A stretch of DNA of 6,665 bases. Source: an uncultured Clostridia bacterium (GTDB lineage Bacteria > Bacillota > Clostridia > Oscillospirales > Ruminococcaceae). The translations under genes and the position numbers were made by a program. Position 1 is the first letter of the stretch, and each line of letters begins with the position of its first letter. Below are positions 1 to 6,191 of the stretch, piece after piece. The notes under the pieces are model-generated. The model did not search any database and had not been told where the DNA came from. It saw nothing but the letters and a program-made list of their open reading frames with translations. The DNA is taken from the NCBI GenBank assembly GCA_947175045.1, contig CAMWLH010000117.1, forward strand, positions 1 through 6,665. Reading direction: 5' to 3'.

Positions 1-20
1 GTTTCAATCCTCTTTTCCAT
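1..20 (-). CDS. 5' end of a further ORF in the glycan operon (partial)
   Basis: An ATG at 20-18 follows the TAA stop of the deacetylase gene after one base (TAATATG). A G-rich stretch (GGGGGT) lies about six bases upstream and could be its ribosome binding site. Only the first residues, MEKRIE, are inside the window, so no family can be named. Position and spacing suggest a third gene of the glf/deacetylase operon, perhaps another glycan gene, but that is inference only. Confidence 0.5.
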
Positions 21-21
21 A

Positions 22-693
22 TTATACCCCCAATTTGAAAATCGTCGGAAATGCTTCCGCATAGCAAAAGCCGCTCTCGCTTCCTCTGAGAACGGCTAAA
101 GCCTTTATATTTTCCTCGCTTCTGGGGTGCGGGTGTTTACGGATAACATCAATATAGGAATCATTGATCGCCGCGACCTTATAATCAATTGCCTCAACGC
201 TGACAGGGCAATATGTATTCGGCGAAAACCTGTCAAACGAAGGATTAAGCTTCCAGTCGGTTGAGGAAGGTACTTCAAACATCATGAACGACTGTATTCT
301 ATGCTCATATCCTATCTGTCTCTGGGGCAGTCTTACAGCCTCCTGACAGCATATTGAGGTAATATAATGGTCATTATGCAGATCGGCGGGGTGATGGGTG
401 AAAACCACATCCGCACGACAATCCCTGATTGCGTCCTCGATAAACTCCACCATCTTATGATGATCTGCGTCTTTAAAACGCATGCACTCAAAGTCCGCAA
501 CATAGTAATGAATATGTCCGAGCGCCTTGTGAGAAGCAAACAGTCCGTTTATGAGATTGTCACATCTTGTAACGCTTTCCTTGCTTAAGCAGCACACGCT
601 GATATGCTCGCTGCGTTTTGCGAGTTCATACATTGTCGCGCCAGCGCCAAGCAGTTCATCATCAGGGTGAGCTACCACAAACAAATAATTCAT
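22..693 (-). CDS. PIG-L/LmbE-family zinc-dependent deacetylase
   Basis: This 223-residue protein belongs to the PIG-L/LmbE superfamily, whose members remove N-acetyl groups from GlcNAc-containing glycans or small glycosides using one zinc. The N-terminus shows the hallmark AHPDDE at residues 8-13: by homology to MshB, H9 and D12 are zinc ligands and D11 is the general base. The second motif, HPADLHNDH at residues 101-109, supplies the third ligand, H109. No signal peptide or membrane segment is seen, so the protein is probably cytoplasmic and acts on a nucleotide-linked, lipid-linked or soluble sugar precursor. The start is fixed by an ATGA overlap with the glf stop (690-693), which implies translational coupling; AAAGGA lies about 11 bases upstream. 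Length is normal for the family. The exact substrate cannot be read from sequence; glf as partner points to polysaccharide or glycoconjugate synthesis. Family assignment is secure. Confidence 0.93.
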   Translation of the reverse strand: MNYLFVVAHPDDELLGAGATMYELAKRSEHISVCCLSKESVTRCDNLINGLFASHKALGHIHYYVADFECMRFKDADHHKMVEFIEDAIRDCRADVVFTHHPADLHNDHYITSICCQEAVRLPQRQIGYEHRIQSFMMFEVPSSTDWKLNPSFDRFSPNTYCPVSVEAIDYKVAAINDSYIDVIRKHPHPRSEENIKALAVLRGSESGFCYAEAFPTIFKLGV

Positions 694-1796
694 ATATGTG
701 TCAGTCCTTTCGGCTTTAGCAATGAATCGGCAAGAGCCATGGCTTTGATAATGATTGTCGACATATTATCATCGCTGTAACCTCCGCACCAGCCTTTAAA
801 TGCTATATTTTCATCACGGGAGAGCTCCATATATCTCTTGTGAAGAGCCAAATTACTTTCAGTAGGTATGGGGTAGAATGGGTCGTTTGTACCGTCATAC
901 TCCTCGGGAAACTCCCTTGAAACAATAGTAAATGGTTCAGTGATTTTAGATTTATCAAAGAACTTATGCTCTATTGATCTGGTGTAATCGGGTGTACTGC
1001 CGGTATAATTTATAACGGCGTTTCCTTGATAATTTGACATATGAAGCAAACTATGCTCCCATCTGAGCGCTCTGTATTCAAGCCGCCCATATTGATAATC
1101 GTAATATTGATCTATCATTCCCGTATGCACGACCTTTTTAGCCAAATCAGCCATTGAGCAATCATATTCGGTATTAAGACAAACCTTGCTGCCATCAAGC
1201 AACTGGTCGAATATCCGTGTATATCCGCCAATAGGAACGCCTTGCCATCTGTCATGAAAATAATTATTGTCAAACTCATACCTTAACGGAATATTGGCAA
1301 TAAGCGACGGAGGTAATTCCTTGCAGCTTCTTCCCCACTGCTTTTCGGTATATCCCTTGATAAGCGTGTTGTATATCTTGACGCCAACCAAATCCAGCGC
1401 CTGTTCCTCCAGATTTTTTGGACAATCAAAATGTATCCTGTCATTTTCAATTATTTGTCTTGCCTCATCAGGAGTAATCACTCCAAAAATCTGCGAAAAG
1501 GTATTCATATTAAACGGCATATTATATGCTCGATTTTCGTTTATAGCCACAGGACTATTGATAAACGGTGCAAACTCGGCAAATCTATTCATAAAATCCC
1601 ATATAATCTTTGAACTGGTGTGAAATATATGCGCCCCATACTTATGCACCTCAATTCCGCATACGTTTTCGGTATAACAATTCCCTCCGATATGCGGGCG
1701 CTTGTCAATAACCAAGCATTTCTTATCATGCTCGGTCATAATATGCGCGAAAACAGAACCAAACAATCCAGCTCCGACAATCAGATAATCATACAT
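690..1796 (-). CDS. glf: UDP-galactopyranose mutase
   Basis: This 368-residue flavoenzyme converts UDP-galactopyranose to UDP-galactofuranose, the donor for galactofuranose in surface glycans. The FAD-binding Rossmann motif GAGLFG is at residues 8-13, followed by IGGNCY (36-41) and the family block HKYGAHIFHT (51-60). GYTEKQWG (148-155), IPLRYEFDNNYF (169-180) with the expected substrate-loop Arg172, and YRALRWEH (241-248) are also typical. Length matches bacterial Glf. An oddity: the C-terminal signature usually resembling GRLGxYxYxDM reads GWCGGYSDDNM (335-345), so the usual Arg is Trp. The reading frame there is open and uninterrupted. AGGAGA lies eight bases upstream of the ATG, and a consensus-like promoter lies about 100 bases upstream. 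The stop overlaps the deacetylase start by four bases. The family is certain; normal activity is likely but the altered signature leaves some doubt. Confidence 0.94.
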   Translation of the reverse strand: MYDYLIVGAGLFGSVFAHIMTEHDKKCLVIDKRPHIGGNCYTENVCGIEVHKYGAHIFHTSSKIIWDFMNRFAEFAPFINSPVAINENRAYNMPFNMNTFSQIFGVITPDEARQIIENDRIHFDCPKNLEEQALDLVGVKIYNTLIKGYTEKQWGRSCKELPPSLIANIPLRYEFDNNYFHDRWQGVPIGGYTRIFDQLLDGSKVCLNTEYDCSMADLAKKVVHTGMIDQYYDYQYGRLEYRALRWEHSLLHMSNYQGNAVINYTGSTPDYTRSIEHKFFDKSKITEPFTIVSREFPEEYDGTNDPFYPIPTESNLALHKRYMELSRDENIAFKGWCGGYSDDNMSTIIIKAMALADSLLKPKGLTHI

Positions 1797-1810
1797 AATT
1801 CATTTCTCCT

Positions 1811-1848
1811 AAAAAGGAAGCGTCGGCAGAACACTTCCCGCCGACGCT
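1811..1848 (-). terminator. Intrinsic-terminator-like hairpin in the glf leader
   Basis: A perfect 9-bp GC-rich inverted repeat, AGCGTCGGC at 1819-1827 and GCCGACGCT at 1840-1848, encloses a 12-base loop. On the minus-strand transcript it is followed by UCC and five U residues, the layout of a Rho-independent terminator with a short U-tract. It lies between the promoter at 1891-1924 and the glf ribosome binding site, so it could end readthrough from the upstream operon, act as an attenuator for glf, or end a short RNA. The U-tract is modest, so termination may be partial. An alternative GGAAG/CTTCC pairing uses part of the loop and the bases just after the stem. Confidence 0.7.
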
Positions 1849-1890
1849 CTTATTGAGGATGACAAGACACTGAGCTTACAGCACCTTACG

Positions 1891-1924
1891 ATATTATATT
1901 ACCATTTGGCAAGTGATTTGTCAA
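1891..1924 (-). promoter_or_regulatory. Sigma-A-type promoter for the glf operon
   Basis: On the minus strand a perfect -35 box TTGACA (1924-1919) is followed, after exactly 17 bases, by TAATAT (1901-1896); an overlapping TATAAT occurs at 1898-1893 with 20-base spacing. Transcription would start near 1889, giving a leader of roughly 90 bases before the glf ATG. The -35 box begins 22 bases after the stop of the regulator gene, so this promoter would make the glycan operon independent of the upstream block. Assignment is by motif only. Confidence 0.7.
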
Positions 1925-1940
1925 TGCTGTATTTTTGACA
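1919..1940. promoter_or_regulatory. Inverted repeat over the -35 box, possible operator
   Basis: TGTCAA (1919-1924) and TTGACA (1935-1940) form a perfect 6-bp dyad with a 10-base spacer, a 22-bp palindromic site spaced like one for a dimeric regulator. One arm is the -35 box of the glf promoter itself, so a bound protein would directly affect polymerase. Because one arm equals a sigma-A consensus hexamer, the match could partly be chance. No second copy was noticed in a non-coding position. Confidence 0.4.
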
Positions 1941-1945
1941 TACAT

Positions 1946-2590
1946 TTACACCGAAAGCATTTGCGCCCAGTTTACGCCGAAAAACAGCGTTGATAATTCC
2001 TCGCAGGCTTCATCAATATCCCTATAAACCGTTCTCTCGTGTATGTTCTCAGCTTCCGCCGCCTCAATAGCCGTCTTGGGTTCTGACGAAATGTACATAG
2101 AGTGCAGAACACGCCACCTACGCTGCTGCTCCTGCTTATTGGAAGATGTGCAGCGCATTTTGTATACATCAAGCATTGTGTCGATATGTTCCATAATCAT
2201 CTTAACCGTGTAAACCCTATCTTTAATGCTCTTTATCTTCTTAGCGTTGCTATCGCCGAACAGCTCCAGTATCTCATACACTTCTCCCTCATCTATTCTG
2301 CTTATGTCATAAACAGCGTTGTTGGCATAATCAGAAAGCAAACGATATTTCTGTATAAGCACCTTGGTGTTATTGTATCGATTATCATAAACCCTTTGTG
2401 TCATACTCCTCATTTCCTCACGATATTTATCCACTGCAATCTCTGAGGCAAGTTTTGCAATTGACTCAACGGTTTTTGCAGATAATCTGCTGCCTTTTGG
2501 CTTGCTTCTAGTTTCAGTTGCATTACGATGTTCATTAGAAGTTTCTGATTCCGTGATAAGATTGTCCGTCGGCATATTCTTCTTATTCAT
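1946..2590 (-). CDS. RinA/ArpU-like phage transcriptional regulator with C-terminal HTH
   Basis: The 214-residue product resembles the RinA/ArpU-like regulators of Firmicutes prophages and integrative elements. After a polar, probably disordered N-terminus (1-40) there is a helical region with the RYNNTKVLIQKYR block (71-83), typical of this group's clostridial members. The C-terminus (about 165-205) reads as a sigma-region-4-like helix-turn-helix, with AAEAENIHERTVYRDIDEA (177-195) followed by ELSTLFFG (198-205). Such proteins usually switch on late phage operons by binding near the promoter; that role is inferred here. The ATG at 2590 was chosen over a GTG 27 bases upstream because GGAGGG lies six bases before it and it forms an ATGA overlap with the hydrolase stop. 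The gene ends 22 bases before the -35 box of the glf promoter, making that promoter an obvious candidate target. Family-level confidence is moderate; no target site is proven. Confidence 0.78.
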   Translation of the reverse strand: MNKKNMPTDNLITESETSNEHRNATETRSKPKGSRLSAKTVESIAKLASEIAVDKYREEMRSMTQRVYDNRYNNTKVLIQKYRLLSDYANNAVYDISRIDEGEVYEILELFGDSNAKKIKSIKDRVYTVKMIMEHIDTMLDVYKMRCTSSNKQEQQRRWRVLHSMYISSEPKTAIEAAEAENIHERTVYRDIDEACEELSTLFFGVNWAQMLSV

Positions 2591-3195
2591 AAAACACCCT
2601 CCATTTCTGATTTCCACTCAGCCCTAAACCAGCCATGATACCCGTCTCCCTCAAAAAACAGGTAGGGCAAAGTCGGCGCGTATGGCTCTAAAGTGGGCGG
2701 ATAAGCGCCGTTTACCCATTTCTCCAGTTCCTCGACGCATAACTCGCGAATATCATCTTTGACCGGCGCGGTCTCATCATAGGCAAACTGATACGGCGCT
2801 GTTACCACGGCTTCTATCGTGTTCATATTGCGGAAGTCGTAGTCGGTGCTGTCTACCCGCTGAAAAACCGTCCACACAATAAGCCGCTGCTCATCGGCAG
2901 AACAGGCTCCCGCTTCTCTGTATACCAGCTTCGCGAGCATATCTACGTCGCTGTCTGTGTATTCGTAATGTGGGGGTTTTTCATCTTTTGGAGCAGCAAC
3001 AGCTCTGATCGGTTCAATTTGCCACGTATTCTCGCTTTTAAGCGGCTTTTTCATATAAGATATATACTTGTGTTCCTTAGGCTTAAAATCGCTTTTAAGC
3101 TCTTGTGGAGCGTTTTTGAATGATGTCAGAAGCATGGTAGCTCCGCATACTGTCAAAATCGCCGCAATTCCTGCCGCGTACCTGTTTATTCTCAT
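2587..3195 (-). CDS. Membrane-anchored SleB-type cell-wall hydrolase
   Basis: The 202-residue protein has an N-terminal hydrophobic segment (about residues 6-25) preceded by Arg and Lys-rich context, giving a signal anchor or signal peptide. A polar linker (26-80) leads to a SleB/CwlJ-type Hydrolase_2 domain (about 82-200). The signature VYREAG (91-96) contains Glu94, which fits the catalytic Glu of this lytic-transglycosylase-like family; EQRLIVWTVFQRV (102-114) and APYQFAY (133-139) are further family blocks. There is no clear lipobox: LTVC at 14-17 has Val before the Cys. Members open peptidoglycan in spore cortex or vegetative wall; in a mobile element the role may be local wall opening for transfer or lysis, which is inference. 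The start has a perfect AAGGAGG eight bases upstream. A 37-base gap separates it from the methyltransferase gene, and its stop overlaps the regulator start by ATGA. Confidence 0.85.
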   Translation of the reverse strand: MRINRYAAGIAAILTVCGATMLLTSFKNAPQELKSDFKPKEHKYISYMKKPLKSENTWQIEPIRAVAAPKDEKPPHYEYTDSDVDMLAKLVYREAGACSADEQRLIVWTVFQRVDSTDYDFRNMNTIEAVVTAPYQFAYDETAPVKDDIRELCVEELEKWVNGAYPPTLEPYAPTLPYLFFEGDGYHGWFRAEWKSEMEGVL

Positions 3196-3231
3196 CTAAA
3201 TTTCCTCCTTGTTATCTTCCGATAATATTCG

Positions 3232-4860
3232 TCAAGTCAAAGCAAGCAGATTTTCCGCAGTGACAAGAAATTTGTCGGGATTTGCAAAAACCTCGCCGTA
3301 ACTCTCCTCGCCCTCAAATTCGTCAATTACAGCTCTTTCCGTAGCGGTCATATCGTAGTAAGCCTTTTTGCCGTAGGACGGCGGCAGACCGCCCTCTTTG
3401 CGCCCCGCAAAGATATTGAAGCGTTTAAGCAGCTCCATGTCCTTGAAAATGATATGCGCGGTTCCCTTTTTGTAGAATGTCACAAAAAAGTACCTGAACT
3501 CGATATTCTGCGACTGCCCCGCGTTTTCCGCCGAGCTCATGATACGCGAAACGCTTTCCCAACAGTCGGTTATTCCCGTATCAAGATAGCTGAACACCTT
3601 TTCAATATCGGCTATTTTGCGACTTATCGCGTAATCAAGGGACAGCACTTTTACGCCCCGCCTGCCCCAAACGTCGCGAAAGGCCTGCAGCGGGATAATG
3701 ACTTTTCTATTTATCACTCCGCACTTGTTGGTAGCCCAGCCGTTATAATAATGGTGGATATTGCTCGCGCACTCGGGATACCACGAATAATCGCGGGAAA
3801 ACTCGTGAAACAAGTTCATTATTGCCTTTTCGACGCTGTCCAACGTGCTTTTGGATAATTTGATCTGGATTTCGTAAATATTATCCAGATTAAACTCTAC
3901 CCGCTTTAGCTCGTCCAGACGCGAAAGAAATTCATTCTGCATTTCTCCCGTCATTTTGCCGCATATCTCGGGACGACCGAAAAACGCTTCCCAATACTTA
4001 TAGCGCACCTTTTCAAGGTATCTGTTTTCGATTCTGCCGTCATTTGAGTCGCGTATCTTTAATTCAAGAATTGGGCTTTTATATTCATCGGTAAATGATG
4101 TAAGAGCCATTTTTGACACGGCGTTGTATTCATTTATCAGCTTTAATCCCGCCTCGCATTCGCGTCGGTACTGCCCTACAACCGCCCTCATATACTCGTC
4201 AAGCTCTGCGGAAAGCTGTCCGCATTCGTCGGGGCTCTGCTCCTCGGCTTCCTTCGCCTTTTCCAGACCGTCAAGTATATCGCTCCGAAAGCCTTTCGGA
4301 ATATCTATGTACACACAGCAGACATTAACATCTGTCGGGCGCTCCGAATTTGCAAAGCATGCGCCGTAATCGTGCACTTTACCGCCGTACTGCTCGATTT
4401 TTTCAAGCAGCACCTTACGCTCCAGCGTGTAGGGGTTGTTTATGGTCTCCGAGTTCAGCAGGCAAACGATCTGACCACCGTATTTCTGCATTTCAATCGC
4501 CTTTAAAAGGTGCTTTACGCCGTCAGAAAAGGGTGGATTCATAATTATCAGGTCATAGCGTTTAAAGGTCTTTAAAGTGAGGAAATCGTCCGCTATTATG
4601 CTGGCGTTCTTTGATTTGAGAAACGCCCTGCACTTCTCGTCGATCTCCACAAGGTCTATAATTTCCGCAAGGAACGGACTTTTTTCATCATTTGATGAAC
4701 GCCGCCAATGTTGCGCATTATATTCCTTGACCGCAGCCATGGCGAGATTACCGTATCCCGCAGAGGGTTCTAAAATCGTTTCAACTTTATCAAAATTGAC
4801 AAGCCTCAACATCTTCCGCGCAACGTCCTCGGGAGTAGGGTATAATTCTTTGGGTATCAT
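3232..4860 (-). CDS. DNA-methyltransferase-like protein with DUF4942-type C-terminus
   Basis: The 542-residue protein combines an N-terminal Rossmann methyltransferase domain (about 1-185) with a long C-terminal part (about 225-505) resembling DUF4942. YPTP at 7-10 and the SAM-binding motif EPSAGYG at 31-37 are followed by VEID (71-74), which probably contacts the SAM ribose, and the catalytic motif IMNPPF at 106-111, typical of N6-adenine DNA methyltransferases. The C-terminal part has YYNGW (371-375), a stretch from KKGTAHIIF (464-472), and GLPPSYGKKAY (491-501). Residues 195-245 are charged and probably helical. Such proteins recur on Firmicutes phages, plasmids and integrative elements as solitary methyltransferases; no restriction endonuclease is nearby, so protection of element DNA is the likely role. 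AGGAGG lies ten bases before the start, which overlaps the DUF5131 stop by ATGA. The target site and modified base are unknown. Confidence 0.87.
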   Translation of the reverse strand: MIPKELYPTPEDVARKMLRLVNFDKVETILEPSAGYGNLAMAAVKEYNAQHWRRSSNDEKSPFLAEIIDLVEIDEKCRAFLKSKNASIIADDFLTLKTFKRYDLIIMNPPFSDGVKHLLKAIEMQKYGGQIVCLLNSETINNPYTLERKVLLEKIEQYGGKVHDYGACFANSERPTDVNVCCVYIDIPKGFRSDILDGLEKAKEAEEQSPDECGQLSAELDEYMRAVVGQYRRECEAGLKLINEYNAVSKMALTSFTDEYKSPILELKIRDSNDGRIENRYLEKVRYKYWEAFFGRPEICGKMTGEMQNEFLSRLDELKRVEFNLDNIYEIQIKLSKSTLDSVEKAIMNLFHEFSRDYSWYPECASNIHHYYNGWATNKCGVINRKVIIPLQAFRDVWGRRGVKVLSLDYAISRKIADIEKVFSYLDTGITDCWESVSRIMSSAENAGQSQNIEFRYFFVTFYKKGTAHIIFKDMELLKRFNIFAGRKEGGLPPSYGKKAYYDMTATERAVIDEFEGEESYGEVFANPDKFLVTAENLLALT

Positions 4861-5654
4861 TCCTGCTTAGCCTCCTGTCCTGTTTTCCAAGGGAAATCCC
4901 TGCTCATATTATCCTTGCCGACTATTGGGATAAGGCTGTCTTTCATAAAAAGCGGAATGTCGTTGTAATCGCAATCGTCAATGATATTGTCTATCCATTC
5001 ATTTTTGGGGACAGCCTTGCCCTTACGGTTTCCTGTTTCCGCTCCTACGATAACCCAACCGGTGATATTATCAAAGCAGAGTTGAACCCAACTGTCATAT
5101 TTCGTGATATCTTCGAGAAGCGGTTCAACACTAAGAAAAAGATTTGCTTCTTGACAGTTTCCAAGTGCGCGATTTGTTTGTTCTGCTTGTAAATAATTTG
5201 TCACAGAAGCTCCGTACCACATATTTTTCAAAAGCGGAAGTTTATTTTTCTTGTGCAGCTCAGCATACCGCTGGGGATTCTTGGTAAGGAACAGATAACG
5301 GTGCTGCGGAGCTTTCTCGCAAGCGGTGAAAACCTCCTCTATCCACTCGTCGGGTACCCATTTTCCGAAAAGGTCTGCCATAGAGCAGACAAAGATCGTG
5401 CGGGGCTTTTTCAGCTTTTGCGGCTCGTCAAGGCGGTAGCGATGAAGCGTCGGTTCAAAATCGAACGGGTATGGCGATTTCTTTCCCGCTTTGGCAGCGG
5501 GGATATCTAATGCTCTTTTTTCGATATCCCGCTCAGTTCCGTGAAGCCCGAAACGTCGTGCAATTCCCTTTGCATAACAGTAGCCGCAACCGTTATAGCA
5601 GCCTGTGACGGGATTCCATGTGCTGTCGCACCATTCTATTTTTGTGTTGTTCAT
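4857..5654 (-). CDS. DUF5131 (phage Gp37/Gp68) family, radical-SAM-like Cys motif
   Basis: The 265-residue product is a clear DUF5131 (phage Gp37/Gp68) protein. It opens with TKIEWCDSTWNPVTGC (4-19), including the three-cysteine CxxxCxxC (C19, C23, C26) seen in radical SAM enzymes that hold a 4Fe-4S cluster. Further family blocks are FVCSMADLFGKWVP (88-101), FLTKNPQRY (122-130), LSVEPLLEDI (174-183), WVIVGAETG (200-208) and PLFMKDSL (234-241). The reaction and substrate are not established for the family, as far as I know; radical chemistry on DNA, RNA or protein is possible. The ATG at 5654 was preferred over one at 5681 because the protein then begins at the conserved NTKIEW block and has GGAAAGGG about nine bases upstream. 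It starts four bases after the small cysteine-rich gene and its stop overlaps the methyltransferase start. Length is normal and all motifs are intact. Confidence 0.92.
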   Translation of the reverse strand: MNNTKIEWCDSTWNPVTGCYNGCGYCYAKGIARRFGLHGTERDIEKRALDIPAAKAGKKSPYPFDFEPTLHRYRLDEPQKLKKPRTIFVCSMADLFGKWVPDEWIEEVFTACEKAPQHRYLFLTKNPQRYAELHKKNKLPLLKNMWYGASVTNYLQAEQTNRALGNCQEANLFLSVEPLLEDITKYDSWVQLCFDNITGWVIVGAETGNRKGKAVPKNEWIDNIIDDCDYNDIPLFMKDSLIPIVGKDNMSRDFPWKTGQEAKQE

Positions 5655-5658
5655 ATCG

Positions 5659-5832
5659 TTATGCCCTTTCCGAACGTACATTCTCGCGCTCCTTGCATTT
5701 CGCGCAATGATCGGGGTCTGTGGATTTGCTTTGCAGACCGCACTCTATCCACGCGGTTGTGCTTTCGCTGCTGCTCCTTTCCCACTTGGCGTATTTGCAG
5801 CAACATGACCTCTCAATGTCTTTCACGGTCAT
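5659..5832 (-). CDS. Small cysteine-rich protein, possible zinc-binding
   Basis: This 57-residue protein has six cysteines: a CCC run at 10-12, C31, and CAKC at 43-46. The pairs could form one small zinc site, as in many short phage and ICE proteins, but I do not recognise a named family. The central part (17-30) is polar with Trp17 and Trp28; the tail is strongly charged. The ATG at 5832 is chosen because AAGGGG lies seven bases upstream; an in-frame ATG at 5850, overlapping the previous stop by ATGA, lacks a convincing ribosome binding site and would add six residues. The stop is four bases before the DUF5131 start, so the two are probably co-translated. That the gene is real rests on its ribosome binding site, tight packing and Cys pattern. 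Confidence 0.68.
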   Translation of the reverse strand: MTVKDIERSCCCKYAKWERSSSESTTAWIECGLQSKSTDPDHCAKCKERENVRSERA

Positions 5833-5846
5833 AGTATAACCCCTTA

Positions 5847-6191
5847 TCATACAAAATTCTTTGGCGGAGTTTCAAAGTTTTCGTCGCACTTGCGCCAAAG
5901 GTGTAGACAGTACTTGTGATTGTTCACATATTCGGATTTTGGCGGGTGATACTGTATCACGCACTCGTCGTCGTTCCAGAACATATCCTTTACCCTGCAC
6001 ATTTCCTCCCATGTAGGGCAGCGGGTGGAATATGATACGCTCACGTGTTCCCAACCTCCTGCCCATGAAAATACCACCGTTGCGGGCCTGGCTTTTATCC
6101 CGCCAAGATACAGGAAGCCGCAGCCGCCGTCTATGTCTGTGTCCGCTAAATGCAGGCTTTTTATTTGCTTTATTTCGTCAAGTGTTTTCAT
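5847..6191 (-). CDS. DUF7694-type phage/ICE accessory protein
   Basis: The 114-residue protein matches a small family common in phages and integrative elements, here called DUF7694 from recall of its pattern. It shows WEHVSVS (47-53), CPTWEEM (58-64), KDMFW (68-72), VIQYHPP (78-84), and the closing YVNNHKYCLHLWR (88-100). The molecular role is unknown; no signal peptide or membrane segment is seen. The ATG at 6191 has AGGAGG six bases upstream, whereas a TTG at 6209 would lack this. The start lies inside the end of the YopX-family gene (14-base overlap), and the stop is 14 bases before the next start, so it is part of the same operon. The gene is certain, the family name fairly sure. Confidence 0.82.
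   Translation of the reverse strand: MKTLDEIKQIKSLHLADTDIDGGCGFLYLGGIKARPATVVFSWAGGWEHVSVSYSTRCPTWEEMCRVKDMFWNDDECVIQYHPPKSEYVNNHKYCLHLWRKCDENFETPPKNFV

Noticed and set aside
1..10. GTTTCAATCC at the left edge, like the end of some CRISPR repeats
   Set aside because: Only ten bases match, the following bases diverge from known repeats, there is no second copy, and the stretch reads as the start of an ORF on the minus strand.
1935..1940. TTGACA on the plus strand as a divergent promoter
   Set aside because: No -10-like hexamer is found 16-18 bases downstream, and no plus-strand gene follows.
2102..2446. Plus-strand open frame of 114 codons opposite the RinA/ArpU-like gene
   Set aside because: Shadow of the real gene; composition rich in His, Ile and Cys without motifs, and no supporting signals.
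2591..2617. GTG start at 2617 for the RinA/ArpU-like gene
   Set aside because: The ATG at 2590 has GGAGGG at good spacing and an ATGA overlap with the upstream stop; the GTG has neither.
3143..3154. LTVC in the hydrolase N-terminus as a lipoprotein signal
   Set aside because: The residue before Cys is Val rather than Gly, Ala or Ser, and the context fits an uncleaved anchor better.
3454..3858. Plus-strand open frame of 134 codons inside the methyltransferase gene
   Set aside because: It lies wholly opposite a gene with clear family motifs, has no ribosome binding site that stood out, and its product resembles no known family.
3232..5654. A complete restriction-modification system
   Set aside because: There is a methyltransferase, but no gene in the window resembles a restriction endonuclease or specificity subunit.
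5655..5681. Upstream ATG at 5681 for the DUF5131 gene
   Set aside because: It would overlap the small cysteine-rich gene and add residues before the conserved NTKIEW opening; the ATG at 5654 has its own ribosome binding site.
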